NCBI GenBank assembly: GCA_963714205.1
Contig: CAVQNQ010000002.1
Span: 124,001-188,000 of the forward strand
From: CAVQNQ01 sp963714205
Lineage (GTDB): Bacteria > Acidobacteriota > Terriglobia > Bryobacterales > Bryobacteraceae
Reading direction: 5' to 3'
Length of the DNA stretch: 64,000 nucleotides
In this document: piece by piece, positions 1 through 8,480 of the stretch
Numbering within the stretch: position 1 is the stretch's first letter
How the letters are laid out: each line of letters opens with the position of its first letter
Program-made: the position numbers and the translations under genes
Notes under the pieces: generated by a model
The model's database searches: none
Seen by the model: only the letters and a program-made list of their open reading frames with translations
What the model was told of the DNA's origin: nothing

Positions 1-605
1 TCATCCACGCCCACGGCGGGGGCGAAGAAGCGCGAGACGAAATCGAAGCCGGTTTCGGATGCGCGCGCGGTAGCGATGACGCCGCGGATCTCCAGTTTGC
101 GGAGCGCCGTGAAATCGGGCTTGACGGCGCGCACGGCCTCTTCCGAGGCCAGTTCCACCAGGTAGTCGAAACGGTTGCGGCAAACCGCGCCGGCCTCGGC
201 GCGCAAGGCCGCAAGCAGAGCCGGAGGCGGTTCCACGGGAGAGGCGATTTCGGCGGGGAAGTCGAGCTCGATCCACTCGCCGCGCCGGTCGGCGAGCAGC
301 AGGCCGCTGCGCGTATGGAAGCGGGCCTGGCATCCGGCCGGAAGGTGCCCGTCTTCCCAGAGAACATGGGCCGCGGCAACCGTGGCATGGCCACAAAGAG
401 CTACCTCCACGGCCGGGGTGAACCAGCGCAGGCTATAGCCATCGTTTCGCGCCACGAGGAAGGCGGTCTCCGAGAGATTCATCTCGCGCGCCACCGCGGC
501 CAGCCAGGCATCCGGCGCAGGTTCGCGAAGCACGCAAACGGCCGCTGGATTGCCCGCAAAAGGCCGATTGGTGAAGGCATCCACCTGAACGACACGAATA
601 GCCAT
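1..605 (-). CDS. PhzF-family isomerase/epimerase (3' end beyond window)
   Basis: The complement from the ATG at 603-605 is open to the window edge, about 201 codons, so the C-terminal part is missing. It begins MAIRVVQVDAFTNRPFAGNP and carries the family's GNPAAV segment near residue 20 and NLSETAF near residue 44, where the Glu is the catalytic acid/base known from PhzF. The next recognisable motif is a CGHATVAAAHV block near residue 70. Family members are diaminopimelate-epimerase-fold isomerases; most outside phenazine clusters have unknown substrates. No phenazine genes are nearby, so a phenazine role is unlikely. It diverges from the small secreted protein at 667. Confidence 0.85.
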   Translation of the reverse strand, partial: MAIRVVQVDAFTNRPFAGNPAAVCVLREPAPDAWLAAVAREMNLSETAFLVARNDGYSLRWFTPAVEVALCGHATVAAAHVLWEDGHLPAGCQARFHTRSGLLLADRRGEWIELDFPAEIASPVEPPPALLAALRAEAGAVCRNRFDYLVELASEEAVRAVKPDFTALRKLEIRGVIATARASETGFDFVSRFFAPAVGVD

Positions 606-666
606 GAAGTATGAGGGTAGCGCACTTGAAAACACGGTCCAAATGTCGGACTCTAGAGACAGGACT

Positions 667-1149
667 ATGGGGATGCTGGCGCGTTTCTCCAAAGTGGCGG
701 CGGCGGCGGGAATCGTGGCGGCGGTGTGGGTGATCGCGCAGGCGCCGCAACCGGCTGGCGGTTCGTGGGTTCATGCGCGGGCGGCGCGGCCGGGGCCGGT
801 GCGGATCGTGCGCTTCTACGCCTCCGTGGGAATGCTGGTGAAGGGCGAGAAGGCCACGCTGTGTTACCGCGTGGAGAACGCCAAATCGGTGCGCATTTCG
901 CCATTCATCTCGGGAGTGTACCCCTGGGCGGCGCACTGCCTGGTGATCGTGCCGGAGCACACCACGCATTACACACTGCTGGCCGAGGGCTTCGATGGCA
1001 CGGTGGCCGCGCGGTCCGTCACCCTGGCAGTTCAGGCAGCGCCGGTGCTGCCGCCGCCGGTGCTCGATTACGCGGATTGCCGGCTGGGCCGGCGTTACTC
1101 GGTGGCCGAGCCTGGATCGGCGGGGGACGCTTCGAGCAGGCGCTCGTAA
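667..1149 (+). CDS. small exported protein with Ig-like domain
   Basis: 160 residues from the ATG at 667, chosen over the upstream in-frame ATG at 604 because a purine-rich stretch precedes it and the hydrophobic leader then sits at the N-terminus. Residues 8-28 form one hydrophobic segment (signal peptide or anchor). Residues 45-120 look like a single beta-sandwich domain with two cysteines (in the TLCYRVENA and AAHCLVIVPEHT segments) of the kind appended to secreted Acidobacteria proteins. I do not recognise a precise family. The last 55 bases overlap the 3' end of the convergent rnc gene. Confidence 0.6.
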   Translation: MGMLARFSKVAAAAGIVAAVWVIAQAPQPAGGSWVHARAARPGPVRIVRFYASVGMLVKGEKATLCYRVENAKSVRISPFISGVYPWAAHCLVIVPEHTTHYTLLAEGFDGTVAARSVTLAVQAAPVLPPPVLDYADCRLGRRYSVAEPGSAGDASSRRS

Positions 1150-1847
1150 ACCAGGCGGGCGGCGCGTTGTGAGGCGACCTTCTTGGTGCGTCCATCCGCT
1201 TGGCCCGCGGAATCCTTTCCCAGACTGACTTCCACCGTAAAGACCTTGGAGTGCTCGGGGCCGCGCTCGCGCACGACGACATAGCGAGGCTGGGGCAGGT
1301 TGCGGACGCGGGCCAGTTCCTGAAGAGCGCTCTTGAAATTGGCGACCGCCGGCTGGACATCGGTGCCGGCTTCCTCGTCGGCCGTGTAAGGCGCGTCGAG
1401 AATATGACCGGCCACGAAGGCGCGCGCCGCTTCCATGCCGCCATCCAGGTATATGGCGGCGAGGATGGCCTCCACGGCGTCCGCCAGGAGCGTCTTCTTG
1501 CCGCGGCCGCCGCTCATTTCCTCGCTGCGCCCCAACTCGAGGTGATCGCCCAGCTCAAGCCGCCGGGCCACGCCATGCAGGTGCGCGGCACTCACCAGGT
1601 AGGCCTTGCGGCTGGAGAGATCCCCTTCGCGGCAGGCGGGGAAGCGCCGGACCAGGGCCTCGGAGACCAGAAATCCCAGTATGGAATCGCCCAGGAACTC
1701 CAACTGTTCGTTATCTTCGCATGGCTCGCCCCTGGCGCCGCGAGCTTCGTGGGCGAGCGAGCTGTGGGTCAGCGCGCGGTGCAGCAAGGCTGGGGTAGAG
1801 AACCTGTATTGGAGTCTCGACTCCAGACTGGCCAGCTCCGCGCGCAT
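1095..1847 (-). CDS. rnc: ribonuclease III
   Basis: 250 residues, a normal length for bacterial RNase III, which cleaves double-stranded RNA in rRNA and mRNA processing. The signature segment NEQLEFLGDSIL lies at residues 46-57 with the metal-binding Glu and Asp, and the second acidic cluster (ADAVEAILAAIYLDGG) lies near residues 121-136. A double-stranded-RNA-binding domain follows from about residue 165, ending in the conserved KKVASQRAA helix. The start lies 4 bases downstream of the TPR gene at 1852, so the genes at 4177-1095 probably form one transcript. Its 3' end overlaps the convergent gene at 667-1149. Confidence 0.95.
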   Translation of the reverse strand: MRAELASLESRLQYRFSTPALLHRALTHSSLAHEARGARGEPCEDNEQLEFLGDSILGFLVSEALVRRFPACREGDLSSRKAYLVSAAHLHGVARRLELGDHLELGRSEEMSGGRGKKTLLADAVEAILAAIYLDGGMEAARAFVAGHILDAPYTADEEAGTDVQPAVANFKSALQELARVRNLPQPRYVVVRERGPEHSKVFTVEVSLGKDSAGQADGRTKKVASQRAARLVYERLLEASPADPGSATE

Positions 1848-1851
1848 GAAG

Positions 1852-2682
1852 CTACTGCTTGGGGGCGGCGGGGGCGGAGGCGTTCTTCTTGCTGAGCGCC
1901 TGCGCGCGCACCGCCTGGGCTACCTGGCGTATCTGGGCAGGCAACTGCTGTTCGGCCATAAGCTTCTCGCAGATGGCGATGGCGTCGTCGAACTTGCCGG
2001 CGGAAATTTGGGCCGACGCCATGCGGACCTGGTAGGCGGGCTGTGGATCGCCGCTGTAGGCCGTCTGAAATTCCTTGATGGCGCCATCGTAATCCTTGCG
2101 ATCCAGGGCAACCATTCCCAGCCCGTTGTGGCCTTCGGCAATGATCTGCTTCTTGGCCGCGTCCCAGGCGGCGTCGGAAACCACCGGGTTGGGCTTGGGA
2201 GCGGTCCCCGCCGCGGTAATGGCGTCGTTCAGGTACTTCTCGGCGTTCTTCAGTTTCTCATCGCGGTCGAAATCGTGCTCGCCGGTGTGGGCGGCCAGGA
2301 GCTCGCCGAGCATCATGGTGGTCTGATAATTTTTCGGATTGGCTTCGAGGGAACGCTCGGCAAAAATCTGGGCCTTGGCGGAGTCGCCCTTCGCCTGGTA
2401 GGCTTTGGCCTCCAGCAGCAGGGCAAGGTCCTTGAACTCGGTGTCGGCGAATTTGGCAAGCAGGCTTTCAGAGGCCGCGATGATCGCATCCTGATCCTGG
2501 GCATCCTCGGCCTTGCCCAAAGCTTGGACGGCTTCCGCTTCGGCCTGCGATTTCACGTGTGGTCCGGGAGTCTGCTGGGCGGCCTGTTGCGCGTTGTCAT
2601 CGCCCTTCTTCTTCTTTTGCGCCATGAGGCCCGAGAAACCGGTCGCCAATACCAGGATACCGGTGAGAATCAGTCGTTTCAT
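1852..2682 (-). CDS. secreted TPR-repeat protein
   Basis: 276 residues. A signal peptide (MKRLILTGILVLATGFSGLMA, then a KKKK stretch) is followed by helical repeats. Recognisable TPR units occur at about residues 85-118, 160-190 (GHNGLGMVALDRKDYDGAIK) and 200-235. The start codon has a good ribosome-binding site (AAGGAG, 8 bases upstream). TPR proteins serve as scaffolds; no catalytic motif is visible. It lies between a second TPR protein upstream and rnc downstream on the same strand. A role in envelope assembly is possible but not shown. Confidence 0.8.
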   Translation of the reverse strand: MKRLILTGILVLATGFSGLMAQKKKKGDDNAQQAAQQTPGPHVKSQAEAEAVQALGKAEDAQDQDAIIAASESLLAKFADTEFKDLALLLEAKAYQAKGDSAKAQIFAERSLEANPKNYQTTMMLGELLAAHTGEHDFDRDEKLKNAEKYLNDAITAAGTAPKPNPVVSDAAWDAAKKQIIAEGHNGLGMVALDRKDYDGAIKEFQTAYSGDPQPAYQVRMASAQISAGKFDDAIAICEKLMAEQQLPAQIRQVAQAVRAQALSKKNASAPAAPKQ

Positions 2683-2704
2683 TCCAAGCTCCTTCAGCTT
2701 TCCT

Positions 2705-4177
2705 TTATGGTTTCGAACTTTGCTGCGCCCCCAGTGTGGCGGCTTGCTGAGCTGCCGGCGAGGCGCCTTCTACGTGTAAAGCCTCTTGAAAATGTTTGGC
2801 CGCCTGGTCGCGGTCTCCCGAGGCCAGAGACAGCCGTCCGAGGTATACCAGCACCCAGGCCTTCACCGCCGGTTCGGGACCGCTCTCCAGCGCCTTGTTG
2901 AACAGGCGCTCAGCCGCCTCGGGATCCTTCTGCAAAGCGGCGATGCGCGCCAGCCCATAGTAGGCCGCGGCATGCAGGCTCTGCCGGTCGGTTTGCTGGA
3001 GGAGGTCGAGGTAAAGCTTCTTGGCCGGTTCCAGTTCGCGGGACGCATAAAGCCGCTCGGCATCGTCCAAAGTTTTCTCCGCGCCGGTCAGCGGCGGAGG
3101 AGGAGGCGGCGCGGCCACCGGCACGGTGGGGCGGGCGGCGGCGTAGCGGTTGAACTCCACCGAGCTGAGCCGTTCATCTTCCTTCGGCAAATCGATGGCC
3201 CGCACCATCTCGGAGTAGTAGATGAGCATGGACTCTTCCTGCTTCTCGAAGACCGGCAGTTTCTCGGCGAAATAGGGCGCCAGGATGAAGCCTTCCCGAA
3301 GTGCTTGCGCGGGTCCATCGGGCTTGTGGTCCAGACGCGCTTCGACGGCTTTGACCAGCGATTCGGTGACCAGCAGCAGAAAATCGTCCTTGAAAGAATC
3401 GTCCAGCGCGGGAGCCCGCGCGGCGTGGTCGGCGAGCGCCTTCTTGCGGTTGAGAATCTCCTCGTTGCGGGTGGCCAGGGGATCCAGCAGGTACTGCAGG
3501 TAGGCGTGCCGCACGTCGAAGATGCGCGGTTCGGGAGAAGGCGTGATGACAATGGTGAATTCGTTGCCGTAACTGCGCGTCTGAACCTCGTTGGGTCCCC
3601 CCAGCAGCTCGATATAGATCTGGAAATGGCGCCCCCTGAATCCGGAGGTCTGCTGCCGCAGGTAGGCATTGACCTGGAGCACGGCCTCGGCGACGGGAGC
3701 ATGGTAGCGCTCGATGTACTGATCGATGGCCGGCTGCGAGCGCTTCCACAGATCCTCGATGCCGGCCTCCTTGTAAAAGGCTGCCAGCAGCGGGGATAGG
3801 CCCATCATGGGGGTCACATCGGGCGGGATATCCACGTCCCGCATGTTCGCAATGGCGAAATTCGGGGGCCCGTTGCACGTCAGCGCGAAGGAGATGTATT
3901 GCGCCAGTTCCGCCGAATCGCTGCGCTTGCGATGCTCCTCGAAGAAAGCTTTCAAGGCCGGGAGCGAGGGAGGATTGCGCTTGGCGATCTCCGCGCGCAC
4001 GGCATCGCGCAGCGGATGGTTGTTGGGCGACGCAAGATCGGCGCTGTAACCGACCGCGTTGATGGCCGCCATTACCGTGAAAAGAGTCCGGCTGGCGTCC
4101 AGTTGTCCGGTCTCCTGCGCGGCGCCGGTAGCCGCCGCAGCAGTGGCCAGAAGGGCTGCAAACACAAACCGATTCAA
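2705..4177 (-). CDS. large secreted TPR-repeat protein
   Basis: 490 residues, beginning at a TTG codon (MNRFVFAALLATAAAATGAA), which places a clear signal peptide at the N-terminus. Residues 30-340 are helical and contain no family I recognise. A proline-rich linker (VAAPPPPPPL) near residue 355 separates it from TPR units that cover the C-terminal 120 residues (LDDAERLYASRELEPAKKLY, then HAAAYYGLARIAALQKD). It is followed after 22 bases by a second TPR gene and then rnc, suggesting cotranscription. Function unknown; probably periplasmic or cell-surface. Confidence 0.8.
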   Translation of the reverse strand: MNRFVFAALLATAAAATGAAQETGQLDASRTLFTVMAAINAVGYSADLASPNNHPLRDAVRAEIAKRNPPSLPALKAFFEEHRKRSDSAELAQYISFALTCNGPPNFAIANMRDVDIPPDVTPMMGLSPLLAAFYKEAGIEDLWKRSQPAIDQYIERYHAPVAEAVLQVNAYLRQQTSGFRGRHFQIYIELLGGPNEVQTRSYGNEFTIVITPSPEPRIFDVRHAYLQYLLDPLATRNEEILNRKKALADHAARAPALDDSFKDDFLLLVTESLVKAVEARLDHKPDGPAQALREGFILAPYFAEKLPVFEKQEESMLIYYSEMVRAIDLPKEDERLSSVEFNRYAAARPTVPVAAPPPPPPLTGAEKTLDDAERLYASRELEPAKKLYLDLLQQTDRQSLHAAAYYGLARIAALQKDPEAAERLFNKALESGPEPAVKAWVLVYLGRLSLASGDRDQAAKHFQEALHVEGASPAAQQAATLGAQQSSKP

Positions 4178-4234
4178 GTAGATCCGCCTAGAATATTCCC
4201 AGTTTAACGCAGGTTGCGGCGAAAGGCGCCGGCA

Positions 4235-4531
4235 TTATCCCTGGCGCCGGTTCTTGGCCTGCTCCATGGCGATCTGGTTGATGTGGGAGAGGGCCTTCGA
4301 GCCGCTGGCGCCCTCGATGGCCTTCACGGCGATATCCTGCACCTGCTGTTTAGCGTCCGCCAGTTGCTTCTCGAGGGCGGCAATCTGGGCCTGCTGGCGC
4401 GCCGCCGGAGATGCCCAAGCGGGTTTGGGGGGTTGGGGGTTACCATGCTGGCGGACCGCTTCCGTGGCGTGATCCGGGCAGAAGTCGGCTGTCACAAGCC
4501 GACTTATCGTTCCTAATCCGATCAGAGCCAT
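4235..4531 (-). CDS. short coiled-coil protein, possibly a truncated gene
   Basis: 98 residues. The N-terminal 30 residues look unstructured. From about residue 45 the chain becomes a heptad-rich helix (ARQQAQIAALEKQLADAKQQ). An in-frame stop lies 21 bases upstream of the ATG, so it cannot simply be extended. The composition suggests the C-terminal end of a longer coiled-coil protein that was cut where the lower-GC island begins. It could also be a genuine small protein. I see no functional motif. Confidence 0.45.
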   Translation of the reverse strand: MALIGLGTISRLVTADFCPDHATEAVRQHGNPQPPKPAWASPAARQQAQIAALEKQLADAKQQVQDIAVKAIEGASGSKALSHINQIAMEQAKNRRQG

Positions 4532-4652
4532 TTCAACGAGTCGCCGACATCCCTAGCGTGACCGGCTCGTCCCAGTGTTTCCTTGGACCCCCCACACCTG
4601 GGGAGATTTAGAAAAACGCGTCTGACCGCCGGTGCGTCCCGGACGAGTTCAG

Positions 4653-5231
4653 CTACTGGTAGCCGCTAAGAATGATCGGCCCTACCATGGTTTCAATCTT
4701 GGCGGCCATCTCCTCAGCCGGGATGCGGTCGGGGGTCTGAAACCAGAGGCGCGCAGCCCCGAAGACGGCCCAAGCCGCCGTGGTCGCCAGCAATCCCGCA
4801 TCGACACCGGGTGCCAGCGCATGACGGGAAATGCCTTCCTTGAACATACCCTCGACGACCGGGATGATGGAGCCTTCGAGCGGTATCCGAGCCAATTGCT
4901 CGGGGCAGCTTGTGTTCTCGGCGAGATAGTCGCAGACGCCGAGAGCCATGGCGCGCAATGCTCCACTGCAATTGGTAAAGGTGAGACCGCGGCGCTCTAT
5001 AAGGTCGCGGAATCGGGCGCCTGTCATGGCCTGCAGCAGTGCGTTCTTGTCCGGGTAGTGGAGATAAAAGGTGCCGCGGTTCAGGGTTGCCTCGTCGGCG
5101 ATCTCCTGCACGGAGATGTCTTCGAAATCCTTTTTAATCAGAAGCTTGGCTAGTGACTCCATGAGCATACGCCGGCTGCGCAGGATGCGTGGATCCGTCG
5201 TCTCGGCGGCGGATTGGAGCGATTCGGCCAT
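4653..5231 (-). CDS. TetR/AcrR-family transcriptional repressor
   Basis: 192 residues. Residues 17-62 hold the TetR helix-turn-helix: RSRRMLMESLAKLL, then the recognition region ISVQEIADEATLNRGTFYLH followed by YPDKNALLQAM. The remainder is an all-helical ligand-binding domain. It diverges from azoR with 108 bases between the starts. That gap carries repeated CGACA half-sites (5268-5321), the expected place for autoregulation and control of the azoR-doxX-ligB genes. By analogy with other TetR repressors beside quinone or azo reductases, the inducer may be an aromatic or quinone compound; this is inference. Confidence 0.9.
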   Translation of the reverse strand: MAESLQSAAETTDPRILRSRRMLMESLAKLLIKKDFEDISVQEIADEATLNRGTFYLHYPDKNALLQAMTGARFRDLIERRGLTFTNCSGALRAMALGVCDYLAENTSCPEQLARIPLEGSIIPVVEGMFKEGISRHALAPGVDAGLLATTAAWAVFGAARLWFQTPDRIPAEEMAAKIETMVGPIILSGYQ

Positions 5232-5267
5232 TGCAGCTTTAAGAATATCTCTTCCCGCAGGCTAATG

Positions 5268-5321
5268 CGACACTTGTTCATTTTTTGGAATCGACATGTG
5301 TTGATTACTCATCAATTGTCG
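5268..5321. promoter_or_regulatory. candidate TetR operator between divergent tetR and azoR
   Basis: A 30-base imperfect inverted repeat at 5292-5321 has 13-base arms (CGACATGTGTTGA against TCATCAATTGTCG) with 10 of 13 positions matching and a 4-base spacer. A third half-site, CGACACTTGTTCA, lies at 5268-5280 in direct orientation to the left arm. The position between divergent regulator and enzyme genes fits an operator. No consensus promoter could be assigned within it. Confidence 0.5.
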
Positions 5322-5339
5322 TGTAGGAGGTTTTTGGCT

Positions 5340-5981
5340 ATGCCAACGCTGCTTCATATCGATTCCAGCCCAGTCTACGGTCGGTCAGTCTCCCGTGAGC
5401 TAACCGCTGCGTTCGTCGCCGAATGGAAGGCTTCACACCCGGATGGAAGGGTCATTGACCGTGACCTCAACGCAACAGTAATGCCGCCAATCGCCGCGGA
5501 ATGGATAGGTGCCGTCTACACGCCAGAGGAGGCTCGCACCCCGCAGCAGAAGGAACTGCTTTCGCTCTCCGATGCCCTGCTCGCCGAATTGGAGCAGGCC
5601 GATGAGTACGTCGTCGGCGTGCCGATGCATAACTTCGGTGTGCCCTCCGTGCTCAAGCTATGGATCGACCAGATTGCGCGTGTCGGAAGGACCTTTTCCT
5701 ACGCGAACGGAACGCCGAAGGGCCTGATCGTCGGCAAGAAGGCGACCTTTATCATTGCAACCGGCGGCATATACGACGCGCAGACGCAGATGGCCTCGTT
5801 CAATTTCGTGGAGCCATATCTGCGGTCCGTATTTGGGTTTTTTGGCTTGACTGACGCGACCTTCCTCACCGCGGGTGGAACAGCGGCTCTGAACCAGGGG
5901 CATGATCGCGGCGTGTTTCTTGCGCCGCATCTTCAGGCCGTGCAGACCCACGCGCGAAGCCTCGAGGGAGTTGCCGCATGA
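5340..5981 (+). CDS. azoR: FMN-dependent NADH-azoreductase / quinone reductase
   Basis: 213 residues from the ATG at 5340, which has an AGGAGG ribosome-binding site 9 bases upstream. The flavodoxin-like fold starts with TLLHIDSSPVYGRSVSRELT, the FMN phosphate loop. The family block MHNFGVPSVLKLWIDQIARV near residue 97 lies against the flavin. Family enzymes use NADH to reduce quinones and azo dyes by two electrons. It overlaps doxX by the ATGA motif, so the two are translationally coupled. With a TetR regulator upstream and an extradiol dioxygenase downstream, a role in quinone or catechol detoxification is likely but inferred. Confidence 0.88.
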   Translation: MPTLLHIDSSPVYGRSVSRELTAAFVAEWKASHPDGRVIDRDLNATVMPPIAAEWIGAVYTPEEARTPQQKELLSLSDALLAELEQADEYVVGVPMHNFGVPSVLKLWIDQIARVGRTFSYANGTPKGLIVGKKATFIIATGGIYDAQTQMASFNFVEPYLRSVFGFFGLTDATFLTAGGTAALNQGHDRGVFLAPHLQAVQTHARSLEGVAA

Positions 5982-6370
5982 AGATGGCTGCCATCGTTGC
6001 TCGCTATTTGCTGGGGCTGATCTTCGCGGTCTTCGGGCTGAATGGATTTCTCAATTTCATCCACCAGCCGCCCCCGGCGAATCCGCCCGCGATCCAGTTT
6101 CTTGTCTCCGTCAGTGAATCGCATTTTTCCGCGTTCTTCTTCGCGATTCAAGTGCTCGGCGGGTTGCTGTTGCTATCGGGCTACTTCGTGCCGCTTGCGC
6201 TGACACTGTTGGCGGCGGAGCTTTACAACATTCTTGCGTTTCATCTGACGCTTGCGCCGGCGAGCATTGCGCCGGCTCTGGTGGCTTCTGTGCTGTGGGT
6301 GCTGGTCTTCCTTCAGTACCGCCCCAGCTTCACCGGCGTCCTCACCGCAAAGCCTGCGACACAGATCTGA
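5978..6370 (+). CDS. DoxX-family membrane protein
   Basis: 130 residues with four predicted membrane helices: near residues 5-25 (YLLGLIFAVFGLNGFLNF), 45-70, 72-92 and 98-118. The N-terminal GLIFAVFGLNGF pattern and overall length match DoxX/YphA-type proteins. These are named from a thiosulfate:quinone oxidoreductase subunit but are mostly uncharacterised and often lie beside flavin oxidoreductases. The start overlaps the azoR stop by 4 bases. It may supply or receive electrons at the quinone pool for its operon partners; that is inference. Confidence 0.8.
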   Translation: MKMAAIVARYLLGLIFAVFGLNGFLNFIHQPPPANPPAIQFLVSVSESHFSAFFFAIQVLGGLLLLSGYFVPLALTLLAAELYNILAFHLTLAPASIAPALVASVLWVLVFLQYRPSFTGVLTAKPATQI

Positions 6371-6432
6371 CAAGCTTAGTGAGGTGCGGAAGCCGCTCCC
6401 GCACCTTCATGCCAATACTCAGGAGCACGTAA

Positions 6433-7257
6433 ATGAACCACACTGAATCAAAGTCATTCAAGCTACCCACCTACTTCATCTCCCATGGCGGAGGTCCGTG
6501 GCCCTGGATCAAAGACCTTATGCCGTACTTCGATGTTCTTGAACAATCTCTCAAGGAGATGCCTAAGGAGCTTCCTGTAGCCCCGAAAGCGATTCTGGCG
6601 ATCTCGGGCCACTGGGAAGGGAACCGGCTCGCTGTCCAGGCTAGCCCTAACCCGCCCATGCTTTATGACTACTCTGGATTTCCGGAGTTCACCTTCCGCG
6701 TGAAATATCCCGCCCCCGGCGACCCGAATCTCGCAAAGCGCGTACAAGGGCTTCTTAACAGCGCAGGCTTCCCAACCGACCTGGATGTCGATCGCGGTTA
6801 CGATCACGGCGTGTTCGCACCTTTCTATGTCATGTACCCGGAAGCTGACATGCCGATCGTGCAACTCTCTATCCGCGCCGACTACGATCCTGCCGCGCAT
6901 CTCGCGATCGGTCGGGCCCTTGCGCCACTTCGTTCCGAGGGTGTTCTCATTGTTGGGAGTGGCTTGAGCTATCACAACCTGAGACAAATGGGTCCGGCCG
7001 GCATAGCTCCATCCAAAGCGTTCGACTCATGGCTCACCGAGACGTTGTGCGAAACGCCGTCGACAAAGCGCTCGGAGAGGCTTGTCGATTGGAGCGCCGC
7101 GCCATCCGCACGACTTTGCCATCCACAGGAAGATCATCTGATTCCTCTGATGGTTGCAGTGGGAGCAGCCGAGGACGAGACCGGATTTCGCACCTATCAC
7201 GAGGACACCATGTTTGGCGCTCTGACAGCATCATCGTATCGGTTCGGAGCGGTGTAG
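6433..7257 (+). CDS. class III extradiol ring-cleavage dioxygenase (LigB/YgiD type)
   Basis: 274 residues, typical of single-subunit LigB-like enzymes such as 4,5-DOPA dioxygenase. Candidate metal-binding and catalytic histidines sit in ISHGGGPWPW (residue 18), ISGHWE (about 59), YDHGVFAPF (about 122), LSYHNLR (about 180) and CHPQEDHLIPL (about 230). An AGGAG ribosome-binding site precedes the ATG by 7 bases. It follows doxX by 62 bases on the same strand and probably belongs to the TetR-controlled unit. The substrate cannot be read from sequence; catechols or DOPA-like compounds are most plausible. Confidence 0.88.
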   Translation: MNHTESKSFKLPTYFISHGGGPWPWIKDLMPYFDVLEQSLKEMPKELPVAPKAILAISGHWEGNRLAVQASPNPPMLYDYSGFPEFTFRVKYPAPGDPNLAKRVQGLLNSAGFPTDLDVDRGYDHGVFAPFYVMYPEADMPIVQLSIRADYDPAAHLAIGRALAPLRSEGVLIVGSGLSYHNLRQMGPAGIAPSKAFDSWLTETLCETPSTKRSERLVDWSAAPSARLCHPQEDHLIPLMVAVGAAEDETGFRTYHEDTMFGALTASSYRFGAV

Positions 7258-7523
7258 AGTCTGATTGATTTCGCTTCCTCTGCGAATGAGGGCACGAGCT
7301 TGGCGGCCCGCTTCTTTCCCAAGAAGCTCAGCACTGCTTGTTCGTGTCCTTCCGGGATCCATCCCATCCGCTTTTCAATGCCCGCAAAATGGCCAATTGC
7401 CCTGATCGACACCGGATTAGTACCGATAAGTCCTTTCGGCTTGTCATCTCCAGCCACACACAGCACGTTGACGGGAAACGTCCATACCGCCATTGTGACC
7501 CTCAAGACGAGCGGAACTCCTGG
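7197..7523 (-). pseudogene. remnant resembling the C-terminal third of an alpha/beta-hydrolase
   Basis: An open frame without a convincing start: a TAA lies immediately upstream at 7524-7526 and only TTG or an internal ATG could initiate. The translation reads like the end of an alpha/beta-hydrolase: strand and acid loop (FPVNVLCVAGDDKP), a histidine segment (IRAIGHFAGIEKR) and a closing helix (EGHEQAVLSFLGKK). Its 3' end runs 61 bases into ligB on the opposite strand. I read it as a truncated gene at the right edge of the island. It could be a real small protein of unknown function. Confidence 0.35.
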
Positions 7524-7625
7524 TTATTCAAGTCATTCCGAGCGATTCGGCCGGATTAGGACCCATAAACGCGCTTGAGTCCGCTCAACGCCTGGATCGC
7601 CCCCCACCCCGAAGTTGCGTCCGAA

Positions 7626-8462
7626 ATGCACCTCCCGGAGGCAATTGCGCAGCCGCGAGATCGAGTTGAACCGGCATCACCCATAACTTGCGGATCTGCA
7701 ACGCCGGTTTTGGGTTACCATCGGAACATTCCGCCCGACTGGAAAGATAACCTGCGCGTGGTGCTGGTGGCCACCCGCAACCCGCTCAATATCGGCGCCG
7801 CGGCGCGGGCCATGGCGAATTTCGGGTTCGCGAGCCTGCGCGTGGTCCAGCCGTATGACGTAGCGTTCCGCGAGGCCCGTTCGGCGGTGGGAGCCGCGCC
7901 GCTGCTGCGGTCGGCCGAAGAGTTTCCCACGGTGGCCCAATCCGTGGCGGATGCGAAATTGGTAGTGGGAACCACCTCGGTGGGCCACCGCGAGTTGCAG
8001 CATCCCATCCGCCGGCTGGAATACGGCGCGAGGCTCATCCGGCGCGCGCTGGCCGATGCCCCCGTGGCGCTGCTGTTCGGCTCCGAAAAGTTCGGCCTCA
8101 CCAACGACGACCTGAGCCATTGCCAGTGGCTCATGCGCATCCCCACGGTGGACGCCAGCCTTTCCATGAACTTGGGCCAGGCTGTGGCGCTGTGCCTTTA
8201 CGAGATGGCGCGCGATCCGCGGGCGGTGCGCGCCCGGCCGGAGAAGATCCAAAGGGCCGGGGCCGCCGAGCGCGAGCAGATCACCCAGATGCTGATGGAG
8301 GCGCTGGGCCGGAGCGGCTACGTGAATCCGCTCACAGCGGCTTCGACGCTCGAGAAAACGCGCCGCCTGGTGCGGCGGCTGGATATCGCCGCACGCGACG
8401 CCCCGGTGCTCATGGGCATGCTGCGGCAGATCCTGTGGAAGCTCAGTGAGCGGGCGGAGTAG
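7626..8462 (+). CDS. SpoU/TrmJ-like RNA 2'-O-methyltransferase
   Basis: 278 residues from the ATG at 7626; a TTG at 7575 would add 17 residues, and the start is uncertain because the domain only begins about 40 residues in. The SPOUT-fold motifs are present: RNPLNIGAAARAMANFGF (motif 1), LLFGSEKFGLTNDDL (motif 2) and IPTVDASLSMNLGQAVALCL (motif 3, the knotted SAM-binding site). A C-terminal helical extension matches TrmJ-type enzymes, which methylate position 32 of tRNAs. Whether the target here is tRNA or rRNA cannot be decided. Confidence 0.85.
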   Translation: MHLPEAIAQPRDRVEPASPITCGSATPVLGYHRNIPPDWKDNLRVVLVATRNPLNIGAAARAMANFGFASLRVVQPYDVAFREARSAVGAAPLLRSAEEFPTVAQSVADAKLVVGTTSVGHRELQHPIRRLEYGARLIRRALADAPVALLFGSEKFGLTNDDLSHCQWLMRIPTVDASLSMNLGQAVALCLYEMARDPRAVRARPEKIQRAGAAEREQITQMLMEALGRSGYVNPLTAASTLEKTRRLVRRLDIAARDAPVLMGMLRQILWKLSERAE

Positions 8463-8480
8463 CGCTGGAGCGCCTGGCTG

